64,000 nt of DNA. Origin: Trichomonas vaginalis G3. Lineage: Eukaryota; Parabasalia; Trichomonadida; Trichomonadidae. Below the pieces are notes generated by a model. It ran no database searches, was not told the DNA's origin, and saw nothing but the letters and a program-made list of their open reading frames with translations. Both the position numbers and the translations under genes were made by a program. The DNA lies in the NCBI RefSeq assembly GCF_026262505.1, contig NC_067205.1, positions 27,482,556 through 27,546,555 of the forward strand. The letters are read 5' to 3'. Each line of letters starts with the position of its first letter. Position 1 is the first letter of the stretch. Positions 48,893 to 57,032 of this stretch are shown here, piece by piece.

Positions 48893-48990
48893 TTCCCCAA
48901 TCCCCCAATCCCCCATAGGGGACGCGGCCAAATATACATTCAATTTTGAATATCCCCCAGTCCCCCATGGGGGATTGGGGAATTGGGGAA
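48893..48990. repeat. C-rich/G-rich inverted repeat near Polinton 2
   Basis: TTCCCCAATCCCCCAATCCC (from about 48893) and its near complement ATGGGGGATTGGGGAATTGG (up to 48990) face each other with a middle stretch that contains further C-runs. The right arm is directly followed by AAAAAGTGACGCTC, similar to the terminal words of the hairpin arrays. Confidence 0.65.
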
Positions 48991-49169
48991 CAAAAAGTGA
49001 CGCTCTATGAAGAGTCGATGAAAGGCCAGGAAGGGGCTCTGTTGTTTCTATTCCAGAATTCAAAACCAATTTACTGTTATTGGTGCTTTCAGCCTGAATA
49101 TTTACATAATTTAATTTTTGAATCAGATGAAAAACTAAAGCGAATAGTAAATATCAGTACAGTATACAT

Positions 49170-49209
49170 TGTGCGTCGCCTGTAGCCTACAGCTACAGTC
49201 ACCGACACA
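49170..49209. repeat. Palindromic tip at the Polinton 2 left end
   Basis: TGTGCGTCGCCTGTAGC and GCTACAGTCACCGACACA are imperfectly inverted with a 5-base loop. It is followed by AAAAAAGTGACAGAAAACTG, similar to words at hairpin-array ends. It resembles the tip at 19,593-19,637 in form, not in sequence. Confidence 0.45.
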
Positions 49210-49299
49210 ATGAAAAAAGTGACAGAAAACTGACACCATACGGGCGCGCATATGTACGCATATATGTGTAAAAATAAACGTTCATATGTAAACTAACCT

Positions 49300-50991
49300 T
49301 TATTCACTAGCAGGGGCTGATAAATCATAATCGTCGAGAAGTACGATAGGTGGTCCCACCTGTTTAATCTGTATGGAGAGGCAAACGTGACGTAAGAAGC
49401 ATAACACTGGTTTCTCAGTATATTTAATAGACTCTGCTGTTGGCTTAACTGTAAGCTTATATGTAATAGGTGAATTAGATAACTGACCCTGTTGGAATGT
49501 ATAATCAGTTTCGCAAGGGAATCCACATAGGTAATGACCTAAGTCATTTGACTCGATTCCAAATTGAGGGACTGATGTGGTTGTGATAGACCTCATGACA
49601 TCATAGTTGAAGCCAACAGTATCGTTATTATTGTTAGTGGCATTTGCCTGCATCTCATAGAAGATTGGATCATTAGATGCTTGAGCCTCAGCGGGTATGT
49701 TACCATATGCTCCACAGTTCAATTGAATTTGTTCAAACAATGGATTTTCATAGGTAGTGTTATAATTAGGTGTTTTCTTAAATAGTGTATAAATGGTGTT
49801 CACATATAATGGAGTAAATGCTGCCGTGAATGTACAAGGAGTTCCTTCACCTTTAGCCATTGAACCATCCATAGTAATGCAGTCAATTCTTTTGATTGGG
49901 AAGTTTAGAGTCTTTGCCGAATATCTTGTCACCAAATCACTATAGATGTTAGGGTCCAAAGAGAATGAGTTACAGTATGTAATCATTTCAAAGAAGTTTG
50001 CATTCTTCTTAGTGAACTTAATAAACTTGGTACCAAATGATATCGTACTCTTATCGGCATTCCAAGTTACAGTATCAATAACTTTGATACCTTCATAGAT
50101 AGGAGGAGTGAAGTGATTAGTGATTGGAATATAGCTTGTAACATTGGCTTGCATGTTCGGTAATGGTAGAATATCCTGATAACTTAATGGTGTCCAAACC
50201 ATACCAGCAATACTGAACTTAACCTTAAGTTGTAAGTTACCAGCAAACGCTGGAAGGAATCTAATGTTATTAAGTATTAGGAATCTTCTTAGGTCAATCT
50301 TGATTGGTATGTGGAACTTTAATGTAGTTGCACCACTAATTGGTTTATTGAACTCAATAATCTGTCCAGAACGAACTGTATCACATCTATTGAAAACATC
50401 TTTATGTCTAGCCTTACTAAATACATCAACTTTCTTAATAGCTTCTGTTGTAGATGCAGTAGAAGTAATGTAACCTTCTTCTCTAGCATTATCTTGTGTA
50501 TAAACACTTTTACCATTAGCGATTAATTGATATGATTCAACAGCATAGAATGAATCAATGTATCCCAACCAAATTGCTGGAAGATGTGCACATGATTTGC
50601 CACCAGCATATTTAGTATCAATTGCTTTAATTGCTGTAACATTTGATCCTGTAGGAGCTGTCTCAACAGCTCTTTCTTTATATACTTCACCATCATATTT
50701 AGGAACTTTTTCATCAGCTGGTTCAGTTTCTGTTGTAATTATGCACTCACCATCGACATAACCACTAATGAACGTATTATATAAGTCAATCATGTTCTCA
50801 CCAGGTGGTGATATGTTAAATGTAATATAACCGTTATCAATAGTATTTGTCGGCATAGCTGGCACTTTTGTTGGGACATATCTATGGTTAGTATCTCCAA
50901 TAGGAACTGCCCCATCAACTTGATCGAAATAATATCTTACTTGTCTGATGGAATCAGCAATACTGTATGTATTGAGGTTATCGTTCAACAT
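49300..50991 (-). CDS. Polinton major capsid protein (double jelly-roll type)
   Basis: 563 residues, open. It aligns with the copy 1 protein from its first residues (MLNDNLNTYSIADSIRQVRY and then YFDQVDGAVPIGDTNHRY), which supports the start. Shared blocks are NISPPGENMIDLYNTFI, TQDNAREEGYITSTASTTEA, FSKARHKDVF, RFLPAFAGNLQLKVKFS, FSLDPNIYSD and LGHYLCGFPCETDYTFQQGQ. An insert of about 50 residues near residue 90-140 is absent in copy 1. The DJR fold forms the hexon of Polinton virions. It is the first gene at the left end, reading outward. Confidence 0.8.
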   Translation of the reverse strand: MLNDNLNTYSIADSIRQVRYYFDQVDGAVPIGDTNHRYVPTKVPAMPTNTIDNGYITFNISPPGENMIDLYNTFISGYVDGECIITTETEPADEKVPKYDGEVYKERAVETAPTGSNVTAIKAIDTKYAGGKSCAHLPAIWLGYIDSFYAVESYQLIANGKSVYTQDNAREEGYITSTASTTEAIKKVDVFSKARHKDVFNRCDTVRSGQIIEFNKPISGATTLKFHIPIKIDLRRFLILNNIRFLPAFAGNLQLKVKFSIAGMVWTPLSYQDILPLPNMQANVTSYIPITNHFTPPIYEGIKVIDTVTWNADKSTISFGTKFIKFTKKNANFFEMITYCNSFSLDPNIYSDLVTRYSAKTLNFPIKRIDCITMDGSMAKGEGTPCTFTAAFTPLYVNTIYTLFKKTPNYNTTYENPLFEQIQLNCGAYGNIPAEAQASNDPIFYEMQANATNNNNDTVGFNYDVMRSITTTSVPQFGIESNDLGHYLCGFPCETDYTFQQGQLSNSPITYKLTVKPTAESIKYTEKPVLCFLRHVCLSIQIKQVGPPIVLLDDYDLSAPASE

Positions 50992-51011
50992 CTTTCTCAG
51001 CTATAAAAAAT

Positions 51012-51461
51012 TTACAATCTTCTTATTCTTGGGATTATTCGTCTTATTTGTGGCTGAGGTTTAGGAGGTTCTGGTTCAGGCTCTGGTTCATCATCGAAGT
51101 GTATTCTTTTCTCTTCCATTGATTGAACATATTCTTGATTCTCTTTAGTTTCCTTCTCACGTTCAATTGGGTCCATGTTTGGTTCATTAACTACACTGTT
51201 ACGTTCTAATATCTTTGTCATCATCTCTAACAACATTTTATTAGTATATGCTTGTTCTTCTTCTTTCTTCTCATCAACTTTAGGAGCTTCTTGAACAACA
51301 GGAGCTGGGGCAGGAGCTGGTGAATTCAATGGTGCCTTTCTCTTTCTAACTTGAACTGAACCATTCTTCATATGACAAACATAATATAATGGATGTTGTA
51401 TTCCTTTAGCTTCATTCAATATGATTGATTGCTTTTCACTTGGTGAAAGTTTTGACGTCAT
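51012..51461 (-). CDS. Conserved small Polinton protein with YV..GS..VRKRK module
   Basis: 149 residues from the ATG at 51461 (MTSKLSPSEKQSIIL). The frame is open further upstream, but the homologue at 15,981 starts at the equivalent residue. It shares IILN(E/D)AKGIQHPLYYV and GSVQVRKRKAPL, a Pro/Ala linker, an acidic middle part and a basic tail (RRIIPRIRRL). It is divergent from the small basic gene at 51,496 with 34 bp between the starts, the same pairing as in copy 1. Function unknown. Confidence 0.6.
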   Translation of the reverse strand: MTSKLSPSEKQSIILNEAKGIQHPLYYVCHMKNGSVQVRKRKAPLNSPAPAPAPVVQEAPKVDEKKEEEQAYTNKMLLEMMTKILERNSVVNEPNMDPIEREKETKENQEYVQSMEEKRIHFDDEPEPEPEPPKPQPQIRRIIPRIRRL

Positions 51462-51495
51462 TTCTATCCTAATAAAATTTTTTACTCCTAACAAA

Positions 51496-51723
51496 ATGAC
51501 TGAGAATACTTTCGACAGAGAAGCACTCAAGAATGAACTTCGTGAAGAAATACTTAATGAACTCAAACCAAAAGAACAAACACAAGAAGAGAAACCAGCT
51601 AAACCAAAGCGTAAACTCACAGAGAAACAATTAGCTGCATTAGCAGCTGGACGCGCAAAGAATCCACGAATGATTGCAAAGAAATTGAGAGAAGAGGAAG
51701 AAGCTAAGAAAAATAATAAGTAA
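51496..51723 (+). CDS. Small basic Polinton protein (KRKL..KQLAALAAGR motif)
   Basis: 75 residues from the ATG at 51496 (MTENTFDREALKNELR), matching the start chosen in copy 1. A helix (LREEILNELKPKEQTQEE) is followed by the conserved basic block KRKLTEKQLAALAAGRAKNP and a Lys/Glu tail. Likely nucleic-acid binding (inference). It is convergent with the polymerase gene, whose stop is 5 bp away. Confidence 0.6.
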   Translation: MTENTFDREALKNELREEILNELKPKEQTQEEKPAKPKRKLTEKQLAALAAGRAKNPRMIAKKLREEEEAKKNNK

Positions 51724-51727
51724 GTGT

Positions 51728-54334
51728 TTAGAACTTTAACTTACGTTCAAAAGATGACTTCGTTGAAATAGTGAAGTCCTTATTTTTGTTGAAGCATGGT
51801 TTCGAACCAATGCACAAGTCAAAGGTTATCTCATCACCTTCATAAAGAGATTTGTACAATTCCACGATGCTATATTTTTCCCCAACTTTCTCAGGGAAGA
51901 ACAAACCTTTCTTCTCGTCATAATGTACTTGTATCGCATCTGGGAACATTTGGTTTGCAGTAAGTGCAATTACGTCCTGTGTGATTCCCTTCATTCGACA
52001 GTGGAAAGCAATTTCCTTGAGGTCATTGGTTAATTCGTCGAGGTAAGTCTTCTTTCCAACGAATATAGATCTTTGTGCCTTAGACATATGTCCTGCAGTA
52101 ATCTCTGCAAAGTCTGAATGAAATTGACCCAGTGCTTTTCCAATGAGTTCTCTGTTATACCTTCTCTTGTATTCTTCTGCTAACTTATCTAAGTCCTTCT
52201 CATACAAGTGTAAACTATCTGTATCCTGATAGAACAACTTCAAGCCCAAATCTTCTGCTGTGAAGAATACTTCATTCATGATTCGTTTGGACATAGAAAG
52301 GATTGAAACACCTAATGGACAATAGTTAAAGTGACGAACGATAGGTTTAAATGACTTTACACATGAAAGTTCGGAATCGGGGATGAACTCTATTGTCTGT
52401 ATGTCATTATAGTTCTTAATGATATAGTCAGTGAGCTTATTGTCCTTGATGAAACGAATCTTTTTGTCAATGGGCTTTAATATCGTCTTACCATAGATAC
52501 TGTTCAAAAGAAGTTTGATGATCTCTTGTATCGGATTACCTTCCTTCTTATACTTAGCACGTAATTCGAAGAGCTTCTTAACTTCATTCCTTATTGTCAT
52601 GTCCCTTTTTCCATCATAATAGTATCCATCAATGACTTTGCATGAGATCTCTTGGAACTTGATCAGATCTTGAAGCGTAATGTGGTCTACGAACATCTTG
52701 CAGCATGTATTGGAACTTCTGGCAACATGTAAGTCAGGGTTGATGTCAGGATTGACGACAATCAATGGGAATGCTGAGTTCTTACCGATCGACAAGATCT
52801 CGATCTGACAGTAAAATCCTGAGATGAACTTTTCCTTTGTTGGTTCAGCTTGGTCATCATCAAAGAGATGCTCCAACAAGTATTCACTGCTCTTCATCTC
52901 TTCTGTCATAACTTTTGGAATTCCTTCTAAACAGTAAAGTCTAGCAATTGCTGATGGATACAATGATACAGCATCGAAGTCAGTGATGAGTTCTCCTTCA
53001 TTGTATTGCTTCTTGTTCTCAGCTAGCATGCATCTTCCTCCTTGAATACACTTGGAAATATATTCACGAGGTTTTCCTGCAAGATCAAAGAGATTACCGT
53101 TCTTCCAATATACTCTCTTCTCAAAGAGTTTGTTTGAGATAGAACTTATTGAAACATAATCATAAGCATCTATTTCAAACTCAGTCATGAGGTCATTGCG
53201 GAACTTAAGAAAGCCATCTCGTAAAATGCGTACATCTTGACCGCAATAGAATGACGAATAAACTTCCATGTCAAAGTGTTCATCATCAATCTTGCAATCT
53301 TCAATCTTCTCAATGTTCTCATTAAAAGCTTCAATATCTTTGACATGATTCATGGCATCATCGATGTTACCAACTTTAGTTGTATTAACTAACTCTTCCG
53401 TGTAGTAATTATATGGGAAAACTTCTTTTTCACCACTAGTGAGGTGAAACATTTCAGGGAATCTTTCCAACTTAGTTGAGATGATTGCATAAGAGTCTTT
53501 GAAGCAGAGAAGTTTTCCTTTGTACTTTCCTTGTATCTGCATCGTTTGTGAACCTTTGATGATTGGAGTTCCTGTAATCTCTTCTAACTGAGACATGAGA
53601 AAAGTGACATCGTACGATAAGTTGTGGAAATAAACTAAACTCTTATCTGGTAAAGCTTCGAGGAATTTTGACGCACAGTCACTTCCCCAAATTGATGTAT
53701 AACCATCATCGTCATCTTCCATGAAACAAATGTTGTATGCTTTGTGAATGTTTCCATCAGTTGATGCTTCGAAGTCAGCAAAGAAAACATGTTCTCTTGG
53801 GAACTTCATGTCTTTCTTCGTCTCTGAACTCCAATCTTTCTTCATCCTTGCGCAATAACGCTCATTGTATGTGAGGTCAATCATTTCTTCAAGGTTCTCA
53901 TTATACATCGTTGTGAAGTATGTGCAAAGTTCTCCTGTTCTAATTGGTTCGAAATAATTGTTAGCAAACAAGAGTTCAATGACTTTTGCAAGTGGTGTAA
54001 CTAACTTTGAGTTAATTGCATACCTTGTTTCATATCTTCTGTTAACTAACATCTTCTTCTCTAAAGTCCAATCCTTGCACAACTTACAAACATCTTCATA
54101 GTTCTTGATGAACATTGAACTTATTGGAAGCTTTTCGTTCAACATGTAGTGGTCATACATTAATAAAAGTTCTACTGTCATCTTTGGTTCTTCATCTGGT
54201 TCATAAGTATATGAATGATTTGAATACTTCTCGTTGTATTTGATGACATGGAACCTTATTCCTGTTTCTTTGGCAATAACCTTAATCTTGTTATATACGA
54301 AAACGATAAAAACGGTTTGACAGAAAAGTGACAA
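51728..54334 (-). CDS. Polinton protein-primed DNA polymerase B (interrupted by an inserted element)
   Basis: About 850 codons with all motifs: HVFFADFEASTDG (ExoI), YFHNLSYDVTFLM (ExoII), YSSFYCGQDVRIL (ExoIII), FDAVSLYPSAI (A), LLLNSIYGKTI (B) and FYQDTDSLHLY (C). Just before the exonuclease an MYDHYML segment corresponds to the histidine part of the OTU-like region. The frame runs past 54,290 into the inserted hairpin element, so its first residues are not element-own. The N-terminal region (54,919-56,127) lies on the other side of the insert. It is convergent with the small basic gene. Confidence 0.75.
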   Translation of the reverse strand: MSLFCQTVFIVFVYNKIKVIAKETGIRFHVIKYNEKYSNHSYTYEPDEEPKMTVELLLMYDHYMLNEKLPISSMFIKNYEDVCKLCKDWTLEKKMLVNRRYETRYAINSKLVTPLAKVIELLFANNYFEPIRTGELCTYFTTMYNENLEEMIDLTYNERYCARMKKDWSSETKKDMKFPREHVFFADFEASTDGNIHKAYNICFMEDDDDGYTSIWGSDCASKFLEALPDKSLVYFHNLSYDVTFLMSQLEEITGTPIIKGSQTMQIQGKYKGKLLCFKDSYAIISTKLERFPEMFHLTSGEKEVFPYNYYTEELVNTTKVGNIDDAMNHVKDIEAFNENIEKIEDCKIDDEHFDMEVYSSFYCGQDVRILRDGFLKFRNDLMTEFEIDAYDYVSISSISNKLFEKRVYWKNGNLFDLAGKPREYISKCIQGGRCMLAENKKQYNEGELITDFDAVSLYPSAIARLYCLEGIPKVMTEEMKSSEYLLEHLFDDDQAEPTKEKFISGFYCQIEILSIGKNSAFPLIVVNPDINPDLHVARSSNTCCKMFVDHITLQDLIKFQEISCKVIDGYYYDGKRDMTIRNEVKKLFELRAKYKKEGNPIQEIIKLLLNSIYGKTILKPIDKKIRFIKDNKLTDYIIKNYNDIQTIEFIPDSELSCVKSFKPIVRHFNYCPLGVSILSMSKRIMNEVFFTAEDLGLKLFYQDTDSLHLYEKDLDKLAEEYKRRYNRELIGKALGQFHSDFAEITAGHMSKAQRSIFVGKKTYLDELTNDLKEIAFHCRMKGITQDVIALTANQMFPDAIQVHYDEKKGLFFPEKVGEKYSIVELYKSLYEGDEITFDLCIGSKPCFNKNKDFTISTKSSFERKLKF

Positions 54335-54993
54335 CTTTACGTGTCAAAAATATAAAAAGTGATATTTTATTCATCATTATCTTCTTCATAATTTATTTCA
54401 TATTCTTCGTCTTACCAACAAAAGATGGGAATGTGAACAATTGCGGGCAATTTTTAGCCATTTTGGCTTGGAACTAGAGCCTGCGAGGTACATGGATAGT
54501 ATCAGTACCTCACAGGCTCTAGTTCTCTATATGGCGCCGAGAAATTTTGGTGAAATGTGGTCGCATTTCACCAAAATTTTTTCGGCGCCATAGGATGAAT
54601 TGGAGGGTGAGAGATATTATTTCATACAATACTACTCTCACCCTCCAATTCCCAGCCAAAATGGCTAAAAATTGCCCGCAATGTGAACAATTGCGGGCAA
54701 TTTTTAGCCATTTTGGCTTGGAACTAGAGCCTGCGAGGTACATGGATAGTATCAGTACCTCACAGGCTCTAGTTCTCTATATGGCGCCGAGAAATTTTGG
54801 TGAAATGTGGTCGCATTTCACCAAAATTTTTTCGGCGCCATAGGATGAATTGGAGGGTGAGAGATATTATTTCATACAATACTACTCTCACCCTCAATTT
54901 TAATTACTTAAACTCATTCTATTTTTTTGACATGTAAATGTCACTTTTACTGAGATCTGACACAATGTCAGATCTCTTTTTTTCGTATATAAG
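54290..54993. mobile_element. 704-bp hairpin-array element inserted in the Polinton polymerase gene
   Basis: The direct repeat AATCTT lies at 54284-54289 and 54994-54999. Inside, the ends match in inverted orientation: TTATATACGAAAA at the left and its complement TTTTCGTATATAA at the right, then AAAAGTGACAACTTTACGTG at the left against AAAAGTGACATTTACATGTC (minus strand) at the right. Between the ends are hairpins: four per 250-bp unit (GAACTAGAGCC, TGGCGCCGAG, GAATTGGAGGGTG and CCAGCCAAAATGG stems), repeated from 54471 to about 54720 and again to about 54895, with a partial hairpin before. A right-end hairpin lies at 54952-54976 (GAGATCTGAC arms). Confidence 0.8.
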
Positions 54994-56127
54994 AATCTTT
55001 GACATTGGAAAATCTTTGACACGAATGATTTCCCTCATATGATTAATTGTTGCTTCGTCAACACCAGCTTGAATACAAGCGTAGATGAAACATGAATCTT
55101 TCATCATCTTCTTTGCTGTCTCTGCATTAAGTTCGTTGAAGATCTGATACCTCTCTAAGTTAATAGGTAATTTGCATGTCCATGTCCAAAGCTGACCATT
55201 ACGTGACCTGTTTCTCTTCTTTGAATGGTTTTGTTTGATGATCTTGAGTGCGATCTTTTCTTGACCTGCTGCTCTCATCGTATCTAACATAACTTGTTCT
55301 TCAGCTGTGAGTTTATATGGTGTGTACGTTCCTTTTCTCAAAGCAGAAGCATCAACATCTGAATAAGCTGTATAGTCAAAGATCTCGATCTTCCTTAACG
55401 AAGGAATACTACAAAGGAAGAAGTCATAGTTTGATTCAAGGACTTTAGATGCTAATTCTTGTACTTCTGCTATTGGAGCTTCATTAAGTAACTGATGAAC
55501 TAATGATCCCATTGTATTGATGTTCAAATGACGCAAAATGTTTCTCTTCTCATCAAAGTCGTAATAGAATGTCCACTTCTGTTTGAAAAGGTCTATCTGT
55601 CCAATGAACTTTGCCATAACTCTTGGAAACATCTTGTTGAAGTAATCTTTTCCTCTTGGACTGTATTGGTCAATGTTAAACATAATGAATCTTTCTCCTG
55701 CTTTAGTTATTGGGTCTAACCATTTCTCATCAGGAAGTTTTTGACCATTAATGTTCTTAACAACGTAAAAGGCATTCTGTATTTCTTTGTATGCTAATTC
55801 GCTCTCATCAATCTTTGGTGGAGGGTCTGAGTATATTGGTTGCATCTCCATTAACGCTCTATTATGAGATCTCTGATCGTGATCTAAAGCAACTGGGGAA
55901 TTTGAAGCTGGAACATTCATGATACCATTGTAGTCATCATAGAAGCTCTTAGCATTCTTGAAAATATCTGCTACACTTCCTGTACCTCCTTGATTCTTAA
56001 TTGCCAGAGCTAATTTATTGGTAATGTCTTTAGCTTTCTTAGGCATTTTGATCCCAAACATATCAAGCATACCTTTCTTATCTTCTGGTGAAAGGTTATT
56101 AACTAATCCTTTTATAGCATTGAGCAT
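54919..56127 (-). CDS. N-terminal region of the Polinton polymerase gene, OTU-like part
   Basis: About 380 element-own codons from ATG 56127 before the inserted element. It aligns with the copy 1 region 10,818-12,265: YDFFLCSIPSLRKIEIFDYT, LPINLERYQIFNELN, and DSCFIYACIQAGVDEATINH, where the Cys fits the nucleophile of an OTU-like cysteine protease. The N-terminus is a longer helical region (NLSPEDKKGMLDMFGI). Before the ATG lies TTTTTTTATCGGTTATAAAA, a good Polinton promoter match. The final 20 or so residues of the open frame lie in the inserted element. Confidence 0.55.
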   Translation of the reverse strand: MLNAIKGLVNNLSPEDKKGMLDMFGIKMPKKAKDITNKLALAIKNQGGTGSVADIFKNAKSFYDDYNGIMNVPASNSPVALDHDQRSHNRALMEMQPIYSDPPPKIDESELAYKEIQNAFYVVKNINGQKLPDEKWLDPITKAGERFIMFNIDQYSPRGKDYFNKMFPRVMAKFIGQIDLFKQKWTFYYDFDEKRNILRHLNINTMGSLVHQLLNEAPIAEVQELASKVLESNYDFFLCSIPSLRKIEIFDYTAYSDVDASALRKGTYTPYKLTAEEQVMLDTMRAAGQEKIALKIIKQNHSKKRNRSRNGQLWTWTCKLPINLERYQIFNELNAETAKKMMKDSCFIYACIQAGVDEATINHMREIIRVKDFPMSKILIYEKKRSDIVSDLSKSDIYMSKK

Positions 56128-56162
56128 GTTGGTCTTTTATAACCGATAAAAAAATATACGTT
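56128..56162 (-). promoter_or_regulatory. Polinton T-rich promoter-like element
   Basis: On the minus strand TTTTTTTATCGGTTATAAAA lies about 10 bases before the ATG at 56127. It is a close match to the recurrent consensus. Confidence 0.55.
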
Positions 56163-56170
56163 ATTTTTTT

Positions 56171-57013
56171 TTAATCGTCATCGTAATCATAATCGTACGA
56201 AGATTCTGTATCATCATCACTGACATCATTGGTTTCTCTAACTTCTGGCTTATCTGGTTTAATCTCTATCACCATAAACATTGGTGACAATAATCGAACA
56301 GGCTGATCTTGGAAGTCAACTAAGGTAAACGTAACATTAGTTAGTTCCCATGGAAATGCATCTATCCATGGTGAGGATTCCTTACATATAAGTGGTTTAC
56401 CAGATATCCAGAACTCATTGATGTTATAACATGTAGATCTGTACATGATCTTTCTTCGATCATCAACTTGGTCAATATTATTGAACCCAGAGATGACAGA
56501 CATTGATGAACGAAGGTATAACTGATACCCGAAGTTGAGCATAGGTGGTTTTGGCATTTGTAGATAATAATTATGTACAATAGGTAGTTCTATTCCATAT
56601 GCACCTAAAATAAGATTTGCTCTATGTGAAGCATCTTTTAAATAGACTTTATGTCCTTTGTCCTGTGACGTAAATATAAGTTGATTCGTAGCACTCAGTG
56701 AAACTGTTACATTATGTTGACCTTTTTTCTTGTTATAATAATCAAACTGTTTTGTTACAATCTCTTGTAGTTTTGATACAATAGTATCCATATCAAATGA
56801 AAGAGCTGACTTAAATGTACACACCTTTTCTTCTCCATCTTCGTCTAACTGTAAGACAAAATAATCTGTTTCGTCACAAACAATAAAGTTCGCCATAGTA
56901 CTGACACTTTTTACTCTCATCTTTATCTTACTTGGATGCCCCATGTTAGGATCTGCTTGAAACTGTATTGTCCCGTAGTTATTAGGATCAGTCGATTGTA
57001 GATAATACATCAT
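56171..57013 (-). CDS. Candidate Polinton minor capsid (penton-like) protein
   Basis: 280 residues, open. It matches the copy 1 protein: MMYYLQSTDPNNYGTIQFQ, SHRANLILGAYGIELPI, YQLYLRSSM.VISG and VTFTLVDFQDQPVRLLSPMF. The C-terminus adds an acidic tail (DVSDDDTESSYDYDYDDD). The pattern of strands recalls the single jelly-roll minor capsid (penton) of Polintons. This call is inference. It is divergent from the fiber gene with only 19 bp between the starts, as in copy 1, so the pair is likely co-regulated. Confidence 0.55.
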   Translation of the reverse strand: MMYYLQSTDPNNYGTIQFQADPNMGHPSKIKMRVKSVSTMANFIVCDETDYFVLQLDEDGEEKVCTFKSALSFDMDTIVSKLQEIVTKQFDYYNKKKGQHNVTVSLSATNQLIFTSQDKGHKVYLKDASHRANLILGAYGIELPIVHNYYLQMPKPPMLNFGYQLYLRSSMSVISGFNNIDQVDDRRKIMYRSTCYNINEFWISGKPLICKESSPWIDAFPWELTNVTFTLVDFQDQPVRLLSPMFMVIEIKPDKPEVRETNDVSDDDTESSYDYDYDDD

Positions 57014-57032
57014 TTTTATATGTAGTAAAAGA

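Noticed and set aside
54519-54843. Frames inside the hairpin array at 54.5-54.9 kb
   Set aside because: They are palindromic repeat sequence and change with the tandem unit, with no protein character.
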